Made by a program: the position numbers and the translations under genes. The notes below the pieces were generated by a model. The model was not told where the DNA came from and did no database searches. It was given only the letters and a program-made list of their open reading frames with translations. This document shows, one piece after another, positions 35,101 through 44,436 of a DNA stretch of 64,000 nucleotides. The stretch spans positions 3,162,001 through 3,226,000 of the forward strand of contig NZ_AP022606.1 in assembly GCF_010728725.1 (NCBI RefSeq), in the 5' to 3' direction. The stretch comes from Mycobacterium branderi. Its GTDB lineage: Bacteria > Actinomycetota > Actinomycetes > Mycobacteriales > Mycobacteriaceae. Position 1 is the stretch's first letter. Each line of letters begins with the position of its first letter.

Positions 35101-37132
35101 TTTGAGCTACGGCGTGCTGCGCTATTTGAACCCCGATGTCCAGTTGGACGCGGCCGACCCACCGATCGGGTTCAACTATCTGGGGCGTCTTGGTGCCGCG
35201 GGAGCCGACAGGTCCGGCGATGGCTGGCGGGTCTGCCAGGACGGCGCGGCGATCACCGGCGCCGCCACGGCGGTACCCATGGCGTTGGCGCACACGGTAG
35301 AACTCAACGCCGGCACGGTCGACACCGACTCGGGCCCGCAGCTGCACGCCGATTGGATGTGGGCGCCCTCGGCGCTCGACGGCGCCCAAGCTAACCGGTT
35401 GAGCCAGTTGTGGTTTGAGGCACTGGCCGGGATCTGCGCGCATGTGCGAGACGGCGGGGGCGGGCTGACCCCGTCGGACATCGTTCCTGCCCGTCTTAGC
35501 CAGCAGCAGATCGACGAGTTAGCGCGGCGATACCCAATCGCCGATGTGTTGCCGCTGACCCCTTTGCAGCAGGGGCTGCTTTTCCACGCCAGTGCAGCGC
35601 AAGGCAGCGATGACGATGTGTATGCGGTGCAGCTCGATTTCACGTTCACCGGCCCGCTGGACCCCGACCGCCTGCGCGACGCGGTGCACGCGGTGGTCAA
35701 CCGGTATCCCAACCTGGCGGCCCGATTCTGCGCACACTACGACGAACCGGTACAGATCATCCCCCGAGATCCCGTGGCGCCGTGGCGATACGTCGAGCTC
35801 GACGGCGGCGACATCGAGGAACAGATCCAGCGCCTGTGCGCCGCCGAACGTGCCGCGGTCTATGACCTCGCCGATCAGCCGGCCTTCCGAGCGGCGCTGG
35901 TCCGAACCGCACCAGATCGGCACCGGTTTGTGCTGACCAATCACCACATCCTGGCGGATGGCTGGTCGATGCCGATCCTGCTCTGGGAGATATTCGCCGG
36001 CTACTTCGGGCAGCGACTGTCCGCCGCTGCGCCATATCGCCGCTTTGTCACCTGGCTGGCCGATCGGGATCGGGCTGCCGCCCAAGCGGTTTGGCGTGAT
36101 GTGCTGGCCGGTTTCGGCACGCCGACATTGGTGGGGCCACCGGATCGGTTGGGGCTGGGGCCACGAGCCATTGCATCGTTTCAGGTATCGGCGGAAACCA
36201 CGCAGGCGATCAACGACCTGGCCCGCTCGTCACACACCACCGTCAACACGCTGCTGCAGGCCGCCTGGGCTGCGGTGTTGATGTGGCTGACCGGTCAGCG
36301 CGACGTGGCGTTCGGTGCCGTGGTCTCGGGGCGGCCGGCCGAGGTGGTCGGCGCGGAATCGATGGTGGGGCTGTTGATCAACACGGTGCCGGTGCGGGCG
36401 ACCATCACCGCGGAGACCACCACCACCGACTTGCTGGATCAGCTGCAGCGCACGCACAACGACACATTCGAGCACCAGCATCTCGGGCTGAGCGACATTC
36501 ACCGACTCACCGGCCAGGAAAGACTGTTCGACACCGTTTTGGTTTACGAGAATTATCCGATCGACACCCCGGCATTAGCAGAGAACCTCGAGACGACGAT
36601 CGCCCAGTTCACCGTTCGCGACTATTACCACTACCCGCTGGCCCTGCAGGCCGTGCCGGGCAGCGAACTGGACCTGCGCGTGCAATACCGCACCGACGTG
36701 TTCGACGAGGTAAGCATCGAGGTGTTGATGGAGCGGTTCACAACCGTGTTGATGGCCATGACCGCCGACCCGGCACGGCCGTTGTCGTCACTGGACCTGC
36801 TTGACGGAAGTGGGCGTCCCCAGTTGATCTCGGCGGCGCCGGCACTCCAAAAGCGCGGCAACGGCAACGGTTATCGCAATCCGGCTAACCTCGTCGAGCA
36901 GATCCTGGCCGACATCTACGCCCAGGTGCTGGGAGTCGACCATGTCGGGGTCGACGAGTCGTTTTTCGATCTGGGCGGCGACTCGCTGTCGGCGATGCGG
37001 GTGATCGCCGCGATCAACTCGGCCCTTGATACCCGGCTTGCGGTCTCGGCCTTGGTCGACGCGCCGACCGTCAGAGGCTTGAGCCAGGCGGTGGCGGACG
37101 TCTCTGCTGCGAGTCCGGCCAGCGATTCATAA
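22514..37132 (+). CDS. NRPS-1, main part: rest of module 1, modules 2-4 and a terminal C-T didomain
   Basis: Third frame of the NRPS; its apparent start is an artefact of the frameshift. Domains with approximate bases: end of A1 to 22980; T1 23030-23230 (GGDSI); E1 23260-24620 (HHLAVDG); C2 24640-25890 (HHMVADG); A2 26010-27490; T2 27535-27740; C3 27800-29100; A3 29225-30650; T3 30690-30890; C4 30940-32290; A4 32375-33860; T4 33890-34090; E4 34120-35480; C5 35510-36780 (HHILADG); T5 36870-37090. Pocket codes read by eye: A1 and A2 DVCSIAMVHK; A3 DVWTVVAMCK (aromatic-like, as for Phe); A4 DFWSVGMVHK (close to the Thr code DFWNIGMVHK). E domains follow T1 and T4, predicting D residues at 1 and 4. 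No thioesterase or reductase; C5-T5 lacks an A domain. Predicted product: acyl-X-X-Phe-alloThr, where X may be Ser by analogy with M. xenopi GPL. Confidence 0.93.
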   Translation: MVASGARGVVGELYVAGGGVGFGYVGRAGLTSSRFVACPFGGSGQRMYRTGDLVRWDAAGQLSYLGRADEQVKIRGYRIELGEIQAALTGLDGVGQAAVIVREDRPGDKRLVGYITGSADPTDVRQRLGERLPAYMVPAAIVALDVIPLTVNGKLDKRALPAPEYADADRYRAPANAIEELLAGIYAQVLGLERVGVDDSFFELGGDSILSMQVAARARAAGLLCRPRDVFVEQTVARLAGVAVLADGEAGPVDEGTGQVAPTPIMRWLADMRGPVDQFNQTMLLHAPGGVSEADVVALLQALLDRHAMLRARVTDGGGDWSLWVPEAGSVDARDCVHSVDVLSVQAVAAARSRLDPAAGVMLSALWVASAGQLALIVHHLAVDGVSWRILLEDLNTAWAQRRAGQPVVLPAVGTSFARWSSLLAEYAHAPHVAQLVGTWRQAATAPAVLPAVRPEVDTYESAGHLSTELDVETTRMLLGEVPAAFHAGVHDILLIAFGLALTEFFHTGGAPIGVDVEGHGRHEELAADVDLSRTVGWFTTKYPVSLNLTGLSWGQVVAGEAGLGAVLKDVKEQLRALPNELTYGVLRYLNTEVDLAGSDPPIGFNYLGRLGVSAAEVGDDVWRISDEGLSLTAAGAALPMPLAHTVDLNAATVDTDSGPQLQANWIWAPSALDESQIGELNRLWFEALAGICAHVRRGGGGLTPSDIAPARLSQRHIDQLAQHYQIADILPLTPLQQGLLFHTRTALEGGEDLYVLQLNLALSGPLDQHRLREAVHHVVDRHPTLVARFCEQFDEPVQIIPADPAPGWRYLELDADPDEIQRVCAAERAAVRDLAEEPAFRAVLIRTGDERHQLVVTVHHMVADGWSLPIVVGEIFAGYGGQRLSAATPYRRFVDWLAERDHDAARAAWGEVLAGFDTPTLMAEPGRSESGRRGVASFTVPAETTRALGELARARHVTVNTVLQGGWAVLLATLTGRHDVVFGTTVSGRPAELHGAESMVGMLINTVPVRAHMTAATTTIDLLNQLQHNHNHTLEHQHVALADIHRLVGHDHLFDTLFVFENYPLDTTALSKSGGVAITEFSNWEYNHYPLAVQALPGNELGLRVEYDTELFSPADIRTLIARLERVLVGMAADPGGLVSSVGVVDEVECARLLGWGNWGVLSAPSVSVGSIPAVFGEQVLRAPEAVAVSCGDRSVTYRELDEASNRLARLLVAHGAGRGQRVGLLLPRSVEAVAAILAVLKSGAAYVPIDPAVPVSRVAFVVGDAAPVVVVTSGGLVDRLDGLGVPVIDVDDPVVDAQSGVGLAVPAADDLAYVIYTSGTTGVPKGVAISHRNVIELMASLGEGLELAGQVWSLWHSLAFDVSVCEMWGALLHGGRLVVVPESVARSPEDFHALLAAEQVSVLSQTPSAFYALQTADALAPELGRQLKLETVIFAGEALEPARLGGWLQRHPGAPRLVNMYGTTETTVHASFREIGAGDVDGVVSPVGVPLAHLGFFVLDGWLRPVPAGVVGELYVAGGGVGFGYVGRAGLTSSRFVACPFGGSGQRMYRTGDLVRWDAAGQLSYLGRADEQVKIRGYRIELGEIQAALTGLDGVGQAAVIVREDRPGDKRLVGYITGSADPTDVRQRLGERLPAYMVPAAIVALDVIPLTVNGKLDKRALPAPEYADADRYRAPANAIEELLAGIYAQVLGLERVGVDDSFFELGGDSLSAVRLVAAINTGLDAGLEVRAVFEAPTVAQLAHRIGGAARRLEPLAAVQRPAVIPLSFAQQRLWFIDQLQGPSPMYNMATALRLRGRLDVDALGQALRDVVGRHESLRTLFVAPEGIPHQVVIPPERADFGWDVVDATAWSRARLDEAVTAAAHHTFDLASETPLRARLFRVRDDAHVLVIVVHHIAADGWSITPLARDLGAAYASRCSGEPPEWGELPVQYADYALWQRDQLGDLDESDSPIAAQLAFWEDALAGLPERLQLPTDRPYPPVADHRGTRVAIDWPAELQQRVARVAREHNATSFMVMHAALAVLLGKLSASADVAVGFPIAGRRDPALDELVGFFVNTLVLRVDLTGDPTVADLLAQVRARSLAAYEHQDVPFEVLVERLNPTRSLTHSPLVQVALAWQDRDPATGLALRDLHVTPMPIDTRTARMDLVFSLGERWDEAGAPAGIRGDVEFRTDVFDAASIEALIERLRRVLLALTADPTRALSSVDLLGEDERARLDVWGNRAVLTAPMTAVSVPVLFTEQVARVPEAVAISCQGRTMTYRELDEASNRLAHLLVAHGAGPGQCVALLFSRSVEAIVAIMAVLKSGAAYLPIDSGLPSARIEFMLADAAPMAAITTAALADRLGGQHVAVIDIDDPRINAYPATGLAAPAVDDVAYLIYTSGTTGVPKGVAITHRNVTALLETLDAGLPAAGVWSHSHSLAFDVSVWEIFGALLRGGRVVVVPESVGASSEDLHAALVDERVSVLTQTPSAVQVLSPQGLESAALVMVGEACPAEVVDRWAPGRVMVNAYGPTETTMCVAISAPLTPGSGVPIGSPVSGAALFVLDSWLRPVPVGVVGELYVAGAGVAFGYVGRGPLTASRFVACPFGSAGSRMYRTGDLVRWRADGQLDYLGRIDEQVKIRGYRIELGEVQAALAGCDGVQQAVVIAREDQPGNKRLVGYVTGTADPAQIRGALAERLPAYMVPAAVMALDTWPLTPNGKLDTRALPAPDYHDAGYRAPSSPTEEILAGIYAQVLGLERVGVDDSFFDLGGDSISAMRLVAAINTNLDAGLSVRAVFEAPTVAQLAPRTGRTARRLQPLTARQRPAVVPLSFAQNRLWFIDQLHGASPVYNIATALRLGGPLDADALGRALTDVVGRHESLRTLFPAVEATPRQVVTPTERADFGWEIVDATGWSADRLDDAIGTVARYTFELATEIPLQARLFRAAGDEHVLVIVVHHIAADGWSITPLARDLAIAYASRCAGQSPEWAELPVQYVDYTLWQREQFGDIDDDDSLIATQLAFWEQALAGMPERLQLPTDRPYPPVADQRGATVAVEWPAELQQRVARAARDHNVTSFMVVQAALAVLLSKLSTSSDVALGFPIAGRPDPLLDDLAGFFVNTLVLRVDLAGDPTVEELLAQVRQRGVAAYEHQDVPFEVLVERLNPIRSLTHHPLVQAMLAWQNFTGQTDPTAGVGLGDLQVTPLPLDTRTARMDLTFSLAERWSETGEPAGIGGTVEFRTDVFDETSIQTLIERLERVLAAMTAEPARPLSSIDLLDAAEHARLDEIGNRATLTRPAPSPGSIPELFAAQVALAPDEVAVTFDGVPMTYRELDEASNRLAHLLAERGVAAGQRVALLFSRSAEAIVAIMAVLKTGAAYVPIDPVMPATRMQFMLADAAPIAAVTTAQLRSRLDGYDLTVVDVNDPAVDAQPGTALPAPAPDDIAYLIYTSGTTGVPKGVAVAHRNVIELLEALDTELELSPGQAWSQCHSLAFDFSVWEIFGALLHGGRVVVAPDSVVRSPEDLHALLVAEQVNVLSQTPSAFYALQTADALAPELGRALNLDAVVFGGEALEPQRLRTWFDNHPGLPRMINMYGITETTVHASFREIVDADVVRNASPIGVPLAHLGFFVLDGWMRTVPVGVVGELYVAGAGVACGYVGRAGLTATRFVACPFGAPGTRMYRTGDLVSWGADGQLRYLGRADEQVKIRGYRIELGDVQAALAGCEGVQQAAVIAREDHPGDKRLVGYVTGTVDAAAVRSAVAERLPAYMVPAAVVVIEALPLTPNGKLDTRALPAPEYQSGDRFRAPDNVTEEILAGIYAQVLGLEHVSVDESFFELGGDSILSMQVVARARAAGLVCRPRDIFVEQTVARLARVARVADGESGPLDDGSGRVAATPIMRWLHSMDGAVEQFNQTMLLQAPAGATETDVVVLLQALLDRHAMLRARTDDDGLTVPAPGSVDAGDCLQTVDALSDEVLVAARARLNPAAGLMLSALWVASTEQLVLIVHHLAVDGVSWRILLEDLNIAWTQRRSEQPLALPATGTSFARWSSLLAEHARQPEVVQQAGVWRRVAAAPAALPPVRPEVDTFATARHLTATLDVDATRMLLGEVPAAFHAGVHDILLIAFALAWTEFLDNPGAPIGIDVEGHGRHEELAADVDLSRTVGWFTTKYPVALTVGGLDWTHVKAGDTGLGALIKDAKEQLRALPDALSYGVLRYLNPDVQLDAADPPIGFNYLGRLGAAGADRSGDGWRVCQDGAAITGAATAVPMALAHTVELNAGTVDTDSGPQLHADWMWAPSALDGAQANRLSQLWFEALAGICAHVRDGGGGLTPSDIVPARLSQQQIDELARRYPIADVLPLTPLQQGLLFHASAAQGSDDDVYAVQLDFTFTGPLDPDRLRDAVHAVVNRYPNLAARFCAHYDEPVQIIPRDPVAPWRYVELDGGDIEEQIQRLCAAERAAVYDLADQPAFRAALVRTAPDRHRFVLTNHHILADGWSMPILLWEIFAGYFGQRLSAAAPYRRFVTWLADRDRAAAQAVWRDVLAGFGTPTLVGPPDRLGLGPRAIASFQVSAETTQAINDLARSSHTTVNTLLQAAWAAVLMWLTGQRDVAFGAVVSGRPAEVVGAESMVGLLINTVPVRATITAETTTTDLLDQLQRTHNDTFEHQHLGLSDIHRLTGQERLFDTVLVYENYPIDTPALAENLETTIAQFTVRDYYHYPLALQAVPGSELDLRVQYRTDVFDEVSIEVLMERFTTVLMAMTADPARPLSSLDLLDGSGRPQLISAAPALQKRGNGNGYRNPANLVEQILADIYAQVLGVDHVGVDESFFDLGGDSLSAMRVIAAINSALDTRLAVSALVDAPTVRGLSQAVADVSAASPASDS
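25882..27645 (+). repeat. 1.76 kb direct repeat, copy 2 (A2-T2)
   Basis: Second copy of the block at 21375-23136, with its reading frame intact. It covers the C-A linker, the entire adenylation domain and the front of the carrier protein. Offset between copies is 4507 bases at the left edge and 4509 at the right, accounting for exactly two extra G bases here. Confidence 0.9.
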
Positions 37133-37137
37133 TTCGT

Positions 37138-38550
37138 CTAGTCGATCGTGCCGGTCAGGTCGAACTCAGCCAGCGTGCGCGCCGCTAATTCGCGCAACGC
37201 GGACTTGGTATTTTCCGCGCCCGGTTGATAGGCGTTGACCGTGAGGTAAACCCGGGCCCCTCCAGTCCGCCAGGATTGCAGCGTCATTTGGCCGCCCACC
37301 CGCTCGAGCCACCCTCGGCTGAATCGCTGCCCCGTTGCTCGTGTCATGACGAGTTCCCCGTCGGTGCCGTCGAGGCGGCACACCAACGGACCGAGGTCGC
37401 CGAGATTAGAACACAGCACGGGAACGTCGGGGTCGCTGAAACCCGCGTCCACCATCCGCTTCAAGGCTCCCTTCGGCGTGAACGAAATCAGCGAACGCAA
37501 CAGCAACGACTCGTCCGGCGTCTCGCGGACAGTTCTCAGCGCCTGCTTGATGGCAGCGCGGGCATCGCGCAGGTCCGTCGCGACCCGGGTCGGGTCGACG
37601 CTGACAATCGCAATGGACATCGCGTTCGCACGGGTGTCACCCTCGGTGCGTTCGTTGATGGGCAGGTGCAACGTGACGGTGCCGTCACCGTCACGCCGGC
37701 GCCCCAGGCGCTCAGCCAGTTTCGCGGCGAACCCGGCGACCAGCGTATGACCCGTTCCGCCGAGAGCTTGCGCGCGGGCATCCCACGCATCCGAATCGAC
37801 GTGAATCGAGACGGCAGGTACGACGACGATGTCCTCACCGTCGCCGCCGGACAGAGCAAGGGGTCGCGCCGTCGGTCGGGCGCTATCGCGCCGCGCACGG
37901 GCCTGCCTTCGCGCCAGCCTTGCCGCCGCGAAAAACGCTCGGGCAACGTCGGGCACATCCTGCGCTGTCTGCCGGATGTCCTGAACTACCGCGCGTCGTC
38001 GAGTGCGGGAACACGGCGGCGGGTAGCCAAGGTCGCGCGTGTTGCCAAGTGCCGCATCAGCGATCGTGAGGGCCAGACCGAGGCCGTCGACCAAGTAGTG
38101 AGAAAGCACCAGACTGACCGCGGTCGAGCCATCCGTAAGAGGAAGGACGCCGAGGTGCCAGCCGGGCCCGCATTCCGCGTCGATAGGCAGCTGTGAACGT
38201 TCGTCGGCCCAGTCGCTGAGTTCAGCCCGCGGGCGGGCACACTCGGCGATATCGATATCGGCCGGCCCCCGATCCAAGACCCAGCGGGGTCGGCCGAACG
38301 GCAACGGCGAGCGCTCGATGCGTCGCCCCAACAATGTGTCACCGAGATTGTGGTGAAAACGCTTGAGCCCGTCGAAGTCTATGCCGTGTTGATACACCCA
38401 TACGCATTGGATGACCAGGTTCAGGCCGGCCGCTCGATGTCCCGCAAACAAGGCTTGGTCCACCAACGCGAGCCGATTGTCCAGTCGCGCAGCACCATTG
38501 GATGTGCTGCTGTGGGGAGACGCGCCCGCGCGTCGTGTCCGGAGCGGCAC
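37138..38550 (-). CDS. Condensation-fold (WS/DGAT-like) acyltransferase 4
   Basis: 470 residues. It aligns with the three plus-strand paralogues through LALVDQALF, GRRIERSPLPFGRPRW, CGPGWHLGVLPLTDG, LPINERTEGDTRANAMS and AYQPG near the end. The active-site motif is HYLVDG, as HxxxDG. It has an N-terminal extension of about 22 polar residues and is the most divergent of the four. Its stop lies 5 bases from the NRPS-1 stop (convergent). Transfer of a fatty or short acyl group to a GPL sugar, or release/esterification of the peptide, are both possible; neither is shown by sequence. Confidence 0.82.
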   Translation of the reverse strand: MPLRTRRAGASPHSSTSNGAARLDNRLALVDQALFAGHRAAGLNLVIQCVWVYQHGIDFDGLKRFHHNLGDTLLGRRIERSPLPFGRPRWVLDRGPADIDIAECARPRAELSDWADERSQLPIDAECGPGWHLGVLPLTDGSTAVSLVLSHYLVDGLGLALTIADAALGNTRDLGYPPPCSRTRRRAVVQDIRQTAQDVPDVARAFFAAARLARRQARARRDSARPTARPLALSGGDGEDIVVVPAVSIHVDSDAWDARAQALGGTGHTLVAGFAAKLAERLGRRRDGDGTVTLHLPINERTEGDTRANAMSIAIVSVDPTRVATDLRDARAAIKQALRTVRETPDESLLLRSLISFTPKGALKRMVDAGFSDPDVPVLCSNLGDLGPLVCRLDGTDGELVMTRATGQRFSRGWLERVGGQMTLQSWRTGGARVYLTVNAYQPGAENTKSALRELAARTLAEFDLTGTID

Positions 38551-38818
38551 CGATCAACTCCGGCGGCGGAGGGCGGCACTGGGTGTGACGGCGTCGGCGT
38601 CCTCGACATTCATGAACCGTAGAGTAGCCGGATATCCGAATATCGGTGATCCAATCCGGAACTGTGCACTATGGTGCATGTATGAGCTACAGCCTGTGGC
38701 CTGCCGTCGAGCGCGCCGCAGTCGCTTGTTCATACCGACGGTACCGGTCCGGCCTTGTGCCGGACCATTTTTTGGGGGAAGAGGTCTCGCGCAGGGGGTC
38801 GAACACCGAGCTCTGGTG
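38551..38818. promoter_or_regulatory. Divergent intergenic region upstream of the sulfotransferase gene
   Basis: About 270 bases between divergent genes. It contains the perfect palindrome CGGATATCCG (around 38630) and an inverted repeat TGCAC-TATG-GTGCA (38665-38678), either of which could be an operator. An open frame runs through it in phase with the sulfotransferase from 38411, but its translation overlaps the opposite-strand acyltransferase start and has no family features. Confidence 0.35.
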
Positions 38819-39787
38819 GTGAGCCCCGCCGCGGACCGGGGGCCTGCTGCCCGACCGGTCGCCCTGTTCGTGATGGGGGTGAACCGGTCCGGAACGTCGG
38901 CGCTCACGCGGGTCCTCTCGCTGTGTGGCGGTGCGCTCCCGGCCGGGCTGGCCGGGGCCAACTCGGGCAATCCGCTTGGCTATTGGGAACCGCGCGCGGC
39001 ACACCGCATCAACTACAGAATCTTGCGCCGCCACCGTAGCGTGTGGTTCGACCCGACGTTGCGTTTGCAAGAGCAGGATGCGTTCGACGGCGAGGAGAAG
39101 GCTGCCTACGTCGCCGAGATCGGGGAGTTTCTCGCCACGCTGCCGGCCGCGCCGCTCGTAGTCATCAAGGACCTGAACATCACCGCGCTGGCCGGCCTGT
39201 GGTTCGAGGCGGCACGCCAGCTCGGATTCGGCATCGTGACAGTGATAACCGTGCGCCACCCGCAGGAGGTCGCCGCGTCGCTCGCGGCGTTGAATCGAAC
39301 CTCGCCGCAACTCGCGAGCGCTTTGTGGCTGAAATACACCCTGCTCGCCGAGAGGAACACGCGCGGCATGCCGCGCGTGTTCGTCGATTACGCCAACCTT
39401 CTCGATGATTGGCGCCGTGAAGTGAAGCGGATCTCGGCGGCGCTCGCAATCGATCTCGACGCCCGGGATGAAGACGCAATCGATGAATTTCTCAGACCGG
39501 AGTTGCACCGCCAGCGATTCGCCGGCCAGGTGACAGAGCCGTTCGGCTCGAACTGGATTTCCGTTGTGTACGAGGCGCTGTGCGCGGCCGCGCGCGACGA
39601 GGCATGGGATGAGTCTGCACTCGATCGCGTTTTCGACGCGTATCAGGCGAGCGAACGTGGTTTCCGGACGGCAGCGGAGGATTTTCACCGCCTGCACCGG
39701 TTCAACTGGCTCGTCCGCCCGACCATCCTGAACCTGCTCTATGAGGTGCTCGCGATCGCGCACCGGCGCAGGGGACCCTGGGCCTAA
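38819..39787 (+). CDS. Sulfotransferase-family protein
   Basis: 322 residues from GTG 38819 (an adjacent in-frame GTG at 38816 is equally possible). LFVMGVNRSGTSALTRVLSL near the N-terminus is the 5'-phosphosulfate-binding loop of PAPS-dependent sulfotransferases. LVVIKDLNITALAGLWFEAA and VITVRHPQEVAASL supply the 3'-phosphate-binding region (RxxxxxxxS-like), and KYTLLAERNTRG with VFVDYANLLDDW is typical of the bacterial Sulfotransfer_3 group. It could sulfate a GPL sugar or peptide hydroxyl, or act in another capacity; some mycobacterial GPLs carry sulfate (established for M. fortuitum-type GPL, as I recall). It converges on Gap 2 with 13 bases between stops. Confidence 0.8.
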   Translation: MSPAADRGPAARPVALFVMGVNRSGTSALTRVLSLCGGALPAGLAGANSGNPLGYWEPRAAHRINYRILRRHRSVWFDPTLRLQEQDAFDGEEKAAYVAEIGEFLATLPAAPLVVIKDLNITALAGLWFEAARQLGFGIVTVITVRHPQEVAASLAALNRTSPQLASALWLKYTLLAERNTRGMPRVFVDYANLLDDWRREVKRISAALAIDLDARDEDAIDEFLRPELHRQRFAGQVTEPFGSNWISVVYEALCAAARDEAWDESALDRVFDAYQASERGFRTAAEDFHRLHRFNWLVRPTILNLLYEVLAIAHRRRGPWA

Positions 39788-39800
39788 CCGGCAGGCGGCT

Positions 39801-40598
39801 TCAGAGTATGCCCAGGCCTTTGCTTAACTGAAGGAACCCGACCACTACCAGGATCGCTATCACGACCTGCCGGCGGCGTGCCAGCGCCCAGTCGTGCAGT
39901 GGGCGCAGCAGCGCTTGGGTTTTGGCCGGCGCAACCAGGTAGGTGACCAGGGTGATCTCGATAACCGCGAACATCCCAATGACAAACACGATGGCCGCGA
40001 CGAATTGTGTGCCGATCGGAGCTCCCGAAGCCACGATCATCGTGTCGACGAACAGCACCAAGAGGGGTGGTGGCAAACCGCCGATGCCGAAAACGAACGC
40101 GACCCATAACGAGCCGTTCTCCCAGGCAGTTTGGAGGCGGCCGAGCAGCCGCCGCAACGGCGACCCGCCCTCCGCCGCCGCGTCCTGCGGGAGGCCCAAC
40201 GGTGAGAACTCGGTCGGTCGATCCGAATCGAGTACCAAGACCGACGTGTTGCCGCCCGGTGTCGCCAGCCGCGCCCGCTGACGCGACGCGGAGCGCATTG
40301 CCATCACGGCTGCGATCGATAGCGCGACCACACCTATGCCGAGCTGAATGTGCCGGACTGTGGAGCTCGCGGCGCTGGCCGGAATGGTCGAATCATGCGC
40401 GAAAGAGGTGAACGTCGGTGTCGAGTGCAGCACGACCAGCGGAACCAGCACACACACAAGATTGACGATCAGGCCGCCGACCAAGTAGGCCAGCAGGTTT
40501 TGCAGGGTCCGCGGCCGGGAGACCATCAGAAGGATGACCGCGAGCAGCACCGGGTTGAACCCCACCAGCAACGCCAGCCCGAGCAGTGAGCCCCACAC
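39801..40598 (-). CDS. Gap-family integral membrane protein (paralogue 2)
   Basis: 265 residues from GTG at 40598, giving VWGSLLGLALLVGFNPVLLA, which lines up with the MW(S/G)S starts of the other two Gap copies; a further in-frame start at 40739 would add 47 non-matching residues. LLMVSRPRTLQNLLAYLVGG is the family signature. About six transmembrane segments and a polar central loop containing LVLDSDRPTEFSPLG are seen. It is expected to help deliver GPL to the cell surface. It is divergent from the glycosyltransferase at 40765, with about 165 bases for promoters. Confidence 0.87.
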   Translation of the reverse strand: MWGSLLGLALLVGFNPVLLAVILLMVSRPRTLQNLLAYLVGGLIVNLVCVLVPLVVLHSTPTFTSFAHDSTIPASAASSTVRHIQLGIGVVALSIAAVMAMRSASRQRARLATPGGNTSVLVLDSDRPTEFSPLGLPQDAAAEGGSPLRRLLGRLQTAWENGSLWVAFVFGIGGLPPPLLVLFVDTMIVASGAPIGTQFVAAIVFVIGMFAVIEITLVTYLVAPAKTQALLRPLHDWALARRRQVVIAILVVVGFLQLSKGLGIL

Positions 40599-40764
40599 GG
40601 CCGGAACCCTATAGCACGCTGCGCCCAGACCGGCCAGACTTGCAGATTTCAGGTCGAAAGTAATCGATATCGAGTTATGCTGCCGGGCGGCTGAGGCGCG
40701 GAATGCGAGGCCGCGGTTTTCATTTCGCAGAACGCGCACGGGAAGCGAGAGGCCGGGATCCGCG

Positions 40765-42033
40765 ATGAAGTTTGTGCTGGCAAGCTATGGAACTCGCGGC
40801 GACGTCGAACCCTGTGTCGCTGTCGGCCGTGAGCTGCTGCGTCGCGGCCACGACGTCCGCATGGCCGTCCCGCCCGACCTGGTTGGCTTCGCCGAGTCGG
40901 CAGGGCTTACGGCGGTCCCCTACGGACTGGACATGCAGGAGCCGTGGGAAGTGACGCGCAACTTCTGGGCGTACTTTTTCCACAACTTCTGGAAGATCCG
41001 GGATCTGATCCGGCTGTGGCGCGAGGGTTGGGAGCTGTTCGCCCGGTGTTCGCGGGAGACGAGCACCACGCTGAAGTCACTGGCGGATGGGGCGGACTTG
41101 CTGTTCACCGGCCCGGGTTTCGAAAACGTCGCTGCCAATATCGCGGAGTACTACAACATTCCGTTGGCGACGTTGCACTGGTTTCCGCTGCGGGCCAACG
41201 GTCAGCTGGTTCCGGTCCTGCCGGCCACGCTGGCGCGGTCGGTGATGACGGTGTATGAGTGGCTGGCCTGGCGCCTGAACAAGAGGCTCGAGGACGCGCA
41301 GCGCAGCGACTTGGGCCTGCCGAAGGCTAAGGCTCCCGCGTCACGACGGATAGCTGAACGCGGATCGCTGGAAATCCAGGCCTACGACGAAGCTTGCTTT
41401 CCCGGGCTGGCAGCAGAATGGGCTAAAGAAAATGGCCGACGGCCCTTTGTCGGCACGCTGACAATCGAGTTGCCGACGGATGTCGATGACGAGGTCACCT
41501 CGTGGATTAAGGCGGGCAGCCCGCCGATTTTCTTCGGCTTCGGCAGCACAACGGTCGAATCCCCGGCCGAGACGCTCGCGACAATCAGCGGGGCGTGCGC
41601 GCAGTTGGGTGAGCGGGCGTTGGTGTGTGCCGGCTGGAGCGACTTCAGTGACGTGCCCGACGTCGAGCACGTCAAGGTCGTCAGCGAGATGAACTACGCC
41701 GCTACCTTTCCGGCCTGCCGCGCCGTCGTGCACCACGGTGGGACGGGCACTACCGCCGCCGGCCTGCGTGCCGGAGTTCCTACGCTGATCCTCTGGATGT
41801 TGCCGGATCAGCGGATCTGGGCAGGCGCGGTCAGCCGACTGAAAGTCGGTACCGCCCGGCGCTTTTCGAGCACTACCCCCGAATCGTTGGTTGCTGACCT
41901 GCGCCGGATCTTGGCGGCGGACTACGCCACCCGGGCCCGTGACATTGCGGCCCGGATGACCAAACCCGCCGAAAGCATCGCAGTAGCCGCCGATCTCGTG
42001 GAAAACTCCGCCCGCCTCGGACGCGTCGGCTGA
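40765..42033 (+). CDS. GtfA/RtfA-like glycosyltransferase
   Basis: 422 residues: MKFVLASYGTRGDVEPCVAVG start, FGFGSTTV entering the donor domain, canonical HHGGTGTTAAGLRAGVPTL near residue 323 and WMLPDQRIW after it. The purine-rich GAGAGGCCGGGATCCGCG precedes the ATG. The WMLPDQ segment differs from the STDLDQ copies and may reflect another donor. It is followed after 40 bases by acyltransferase 2, so glycosylation and acylation of one sugar may be coupled in this transcript. Donor and acceptor are not determined. Confidence 0.92.
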   Translation: MKFVLASYGTRGDVEPCVAVGRELLRRGHDVRMAVPPDLVGFAESAGLTAVPYGLDMQEPWEVTRNFWAYFFHNFWKIRDLIRLWREGWELFARCSRETSTTLKSLADGADLLFTGPGFENVAANIAEYYNIPLATLHWFPLRANGQLVPVLPATLARSVMTVYEWLAWRLNKRLEDAQRSDLGLPKAKAPASRRIAERGSLEIQAYDEACFPGLAAEWAKENGRRPFVGTLTIELPTDVDDEVTSWIKAGSPPIFFGFGSTTVESPAETLATISGACAQLGERALVCAGWSDFSDVPDVEHVKVVSEMNYAATFPACRAVVHHGGTGTTAAGLRAGVPTLILWMLPDQRIWAGAVSRLKVGTARRFSSTTPESLVADLRRILAADYATRARDIAARMTKPAESIAVAADLVENSARLGRVG

Positions 42034-42073
42034 CGGCGAAGTTGCCTCCAAGGGGTCGAAGTATGGTGAGGCA

Positions 42074-43381
42074 ATGGACAACCTGCTCGACCCGCTCGAC
42101 CAGACCATGTTCGATCTTGGCCGGGCAACAGGAGTAACCGGGCTGATCCAGGCTGTTTGGGTGTACAACCGTGCTGTCGATATCGAGGGTCTGCGGAAGT
42201 TTCACGGCCATCTTCAGCGGGGGCGGTTGTCTCGCCGTATCGAACGTTCACCGTTGCCGTTCGGTCGGCACCGCTGGGTCGCGCCCAACGGGTCGCCCAC
42301 ACTCGAGGTGGTCTCATCCGCGCGGCCGCGCGAGGAATTCGACGCGTGGCTGACCGAGCAGGCCAGGATCCCGCTGGATTGCGAGCGGGGACCGGGATGG
42401 CATCTGGCGGTGCTGCCGTTCACCGATGGCGGCGCCGGGGTGAGCCTGCTCGTGCCGCACTCCATCACCGATGGTCTGGGGCTGTTCGAGGCGCTGGCCG
42501 ATGCCGCGCTGGGCCGCGACGACCCGATCAGGTGGCCTGCGGCCGGATCGCGCCGGCGGTGGCAGGCCGTGCGCGAGGATGCTCGCCAAACCGCGCGCGA
42601 TGCCCGCGCGATCGGCCGCGGCGTCGCCGCCACGGTAAGGGCGGCGCGGCGTGCCCGTGATACCGCCCCACCCTTGGCCACCAACGCAGCTGCGCCTGCT
42701 GGTACCGACGATCCCATCATGCTTCCGACAGCGACGGTGTTCGTGGATGCCCGTGAGTGGGACGCCCGCGCCCACGCACTCGGCGGGACCAGCAATGCGC
42801 TGCTCGTCGGACTAGCCGCCCGGCTTGCCGAGCTGCGGGGGCGGCTCACAGCGGATGGCATGGTCGCCATGAGGATTCCGGTCAGCGACCGCACCGTCGG
42901 CGACAGGCGCGGCAATGCCGTCAGCAATGTCGACGTCAGGGTCGACCCCGCCGCCGCGACGACGGATCTGCGGGAGATTCGGGCCGCGGTCAAACAGGCG
43001 CTGACGCGCCACCGGGAGGTGCCCGACGACGAACGGGTGATGCTGTCGCTCGTTCCGCTGTTGCCTCAGGGCCTCCTCAGGGTCACGGGCAGCGCGACCA
43101 GCGTCATCGCCACCAACCTCGGTATGGCCGACCCTGCCGTCACCCGGGCAGACGGCCGCGACGCCGACTACTTCGCCGCGAGGCTTCTCTACCAGGGCGT
43201 GAGCACCGCACTGATGCATCGGTTGGGCGGACTGCAGGTTTTGCCCTCGGGACGAGCACACGGGCAGGTCTTTGTCTCGGCCATCGCCTATCAGCCGGGC
43301 GGCCCCAACTCGAATGACGGCCTACGGCACGACCTTTCGATTGTTCTGAAAGACTTCTCGCTGACCGGCACACATCTGTGA
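42074..43381 (+). CDS. Condensation-fold (WS/DGAT-like) acyltransferase 2
   Basis: 435 residues starting MDNLLDPLDQ. HSITDG (near residue 132) is the HxxxDG catalytic motif. Bases 42149-42631 match 7692-8174 of acyltransferase 1 with only about a dozen differences by eye, then similarity falls sharply after GGCGTCGCCGCC. The C-terminal half keeps the family pattern (RIPVSDRTVGDRRGNAVSNV, AYQPGG, ending SLTGTHL). The different C-terminal halves may set acyl or acceptor choice. It sits between a glycosyltransferase and a sugar oxidoreductase. Confidence 0.84.
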   Translation: MDNLLDPLDQTMFDLGRATGVTGLIQAVWVYNRAVDIEGLRKFHGHLQRGRLSRRIERSPLPFGRHRWVAPNGSPTLEVVSSARPREEFDAWLTEQARIPLDCERGPGWHLAVLPFTDGGAGVSLLVPHSITDGLGLFEALADAALGRDDPIRWPAAGSRRRWQAVREDARQTARDARAIGRGVAATVRAARRARDTAPPLATNAAAPAGTDDPIMLPTATVFVDAREWDARAHALGGTSNALLVGLAARLAELRGRLTADGMVAMRIPVSDRTVGDRRGNAVSNVDVRVDPAAATTDLREIRAAVKQALTRHREVPDDERVMLSLVPLLPQGLLRVTGSATSVIATNLGMADPAVTRADGRDADYFAARLLYQGVSTALMHRLGGLQVLPSGRAHGQVFVSAIAYQPGGPNSNDGLRHDLSIVLKDFSLTGTHL

Positions 43382-43430
43382 AGCTGTTGAATTGTCCCTC
43401 ATCGAGGGACCAGGTGCTAGCATCCGGTCC

Positions 43431-44429
43431 GTGTCTGGACGCGCGGCCCCGGTGCGGATCGGCGTCCTTGGCGCAGCTCGCATCGCCCCGTTGGCTCTGA
43501 TCAATCCCGCGCGGGGACACTCCGAGGTTGTGGTGGCTGCGGTGGCGGCACGCGACGTGTCCCGTGGTCAAGCCTTTGCCGCCAAGCACGATATCGGTCA
43601 GGTGCATGACAGCTACGAGGCGCTGATCGCCGATCCGGACCTCGATGCCGTGTACAACCCGCTGCCGAACGGCTTGCACGGCAGGTGGACCCGTAAGGCG
43701 GTTATCGCCGGCAAGCACGTGTTGTGCGAAAAGCCGTTTACCGCCAATGCCGTCGAGGCCCGCGAGATCGCCGAACTGGCCGCGAAGTCGGACCGGGTTG
43801 TGATGGAGGGGTTCCATTATCGCTATCATCCGTTGACTTTGCGCGCCGAGGAGATCATGGCCTCGGGGGAGTTGGGCAAGCTGCAGCGGGTAGAGGCGGC
43901 GATGTGCTTTCCGCTGCCGAAGTTTTCCGATATCCGCTACGACTACTCGCTTGCCGGTGGTGCCCTGATGGATGCCGGCTGCTATGCGGTTCACATGGTT
44001 CGCACATTCGGCGGCTCGACCCCGGAAGTTGTTTCGGCACAGGCGAAGTTGCGCGATTCCAAGATCGACCGCGCGATGACGGCGCAGTTGAGTTTCGTCG
44101 GCGGGCACACCGGCCAGGTCCGCTGCTCGCTGTGGTCGTCGAGCCTGCTGCGGTTCAGCGCGAAGGTAGTCGGCGATCGCGGGGAGCTGCGTATGCCCAA
44201 TCCTGTGGCACCCCAGGTGTTCAATCGGCTCACGGTCCGAACGGCCGACGGCAAGCGGGTAGAGCGCTTCCCGCGCCGCGCCTCGTATGCGTATCAGCTT
44301 GACGCATTCGCCGGGGCTGTATTGCGTGGCGAGCCGGTGAAGACATCGCCGCAGGACTCGGTCGAGAACATGGCCGTCATCGATGCGATCTATCGCGCTG
44401 CCGGGCTTCCGCTGCGTGAGCCGGCCTGA
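43431..44429 (+). CDS. Gfo/Idh/MocA-family oxidoreductase
   Basis: 332 residues from GTG 43431; an upstream TTG at 43392 is possible. The N-terminal Rossmann motif is IGVLGAARIAPLAL (GxxGxAxIA type), followed by AVYNPLPNGLHGRW and the family signature HVLCEKPFTANA with the catalytic-type Lys. MEGFHYRYHPL and GGALMDAGCYAVH belong to the C-terminal domain. Members oxidise or reduce sugars, cyclitols or nucleotide sugars with NAD(P). It is convergent with the GMC oxidoreductase with 7 bases between stops. A role in making a keto- or deoxysugar is inferred. Confidence 0.88.
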   Translation: MSGRAAPVRIGVLGAARIAPLALINPARGHSEVVVAAVAARDVSRGQAFAAKHDIGQVHDSYEALIADPDLDAVYNPLPNGLHGRWTRKAVIAGKHVLCEKPFTANAVEAREIAELAAKSDRVVMEGFHYRYHPLTLRAEEIMASGELGKLQRVEAAMCFPLPKFSDIRYDYSLAGGALMDAGCYAVHMVRTFGGSTPEVVSAQAKLRDSKIDRAMTAQLSFVGGHTGQVRCSLWSSSLLRFSAKVVGDRGELRMPNPVAPQVFNRLTVRTADGKRVERFPRRASYAYQLDAFAGAVLRGEPVKTSPQDSVENMAVIDAIYRAAGLPLREPA

Positions 44430-44436
44430 GACCCGA

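Noticed and set aside
38411..38818. N-terminal extension of the sulfotransferase frame
   Set aside because: Overlaps the opposite-strand acyltransferase start and encodes Arg-rich sequence without family similarity; the start is placed at 38819.
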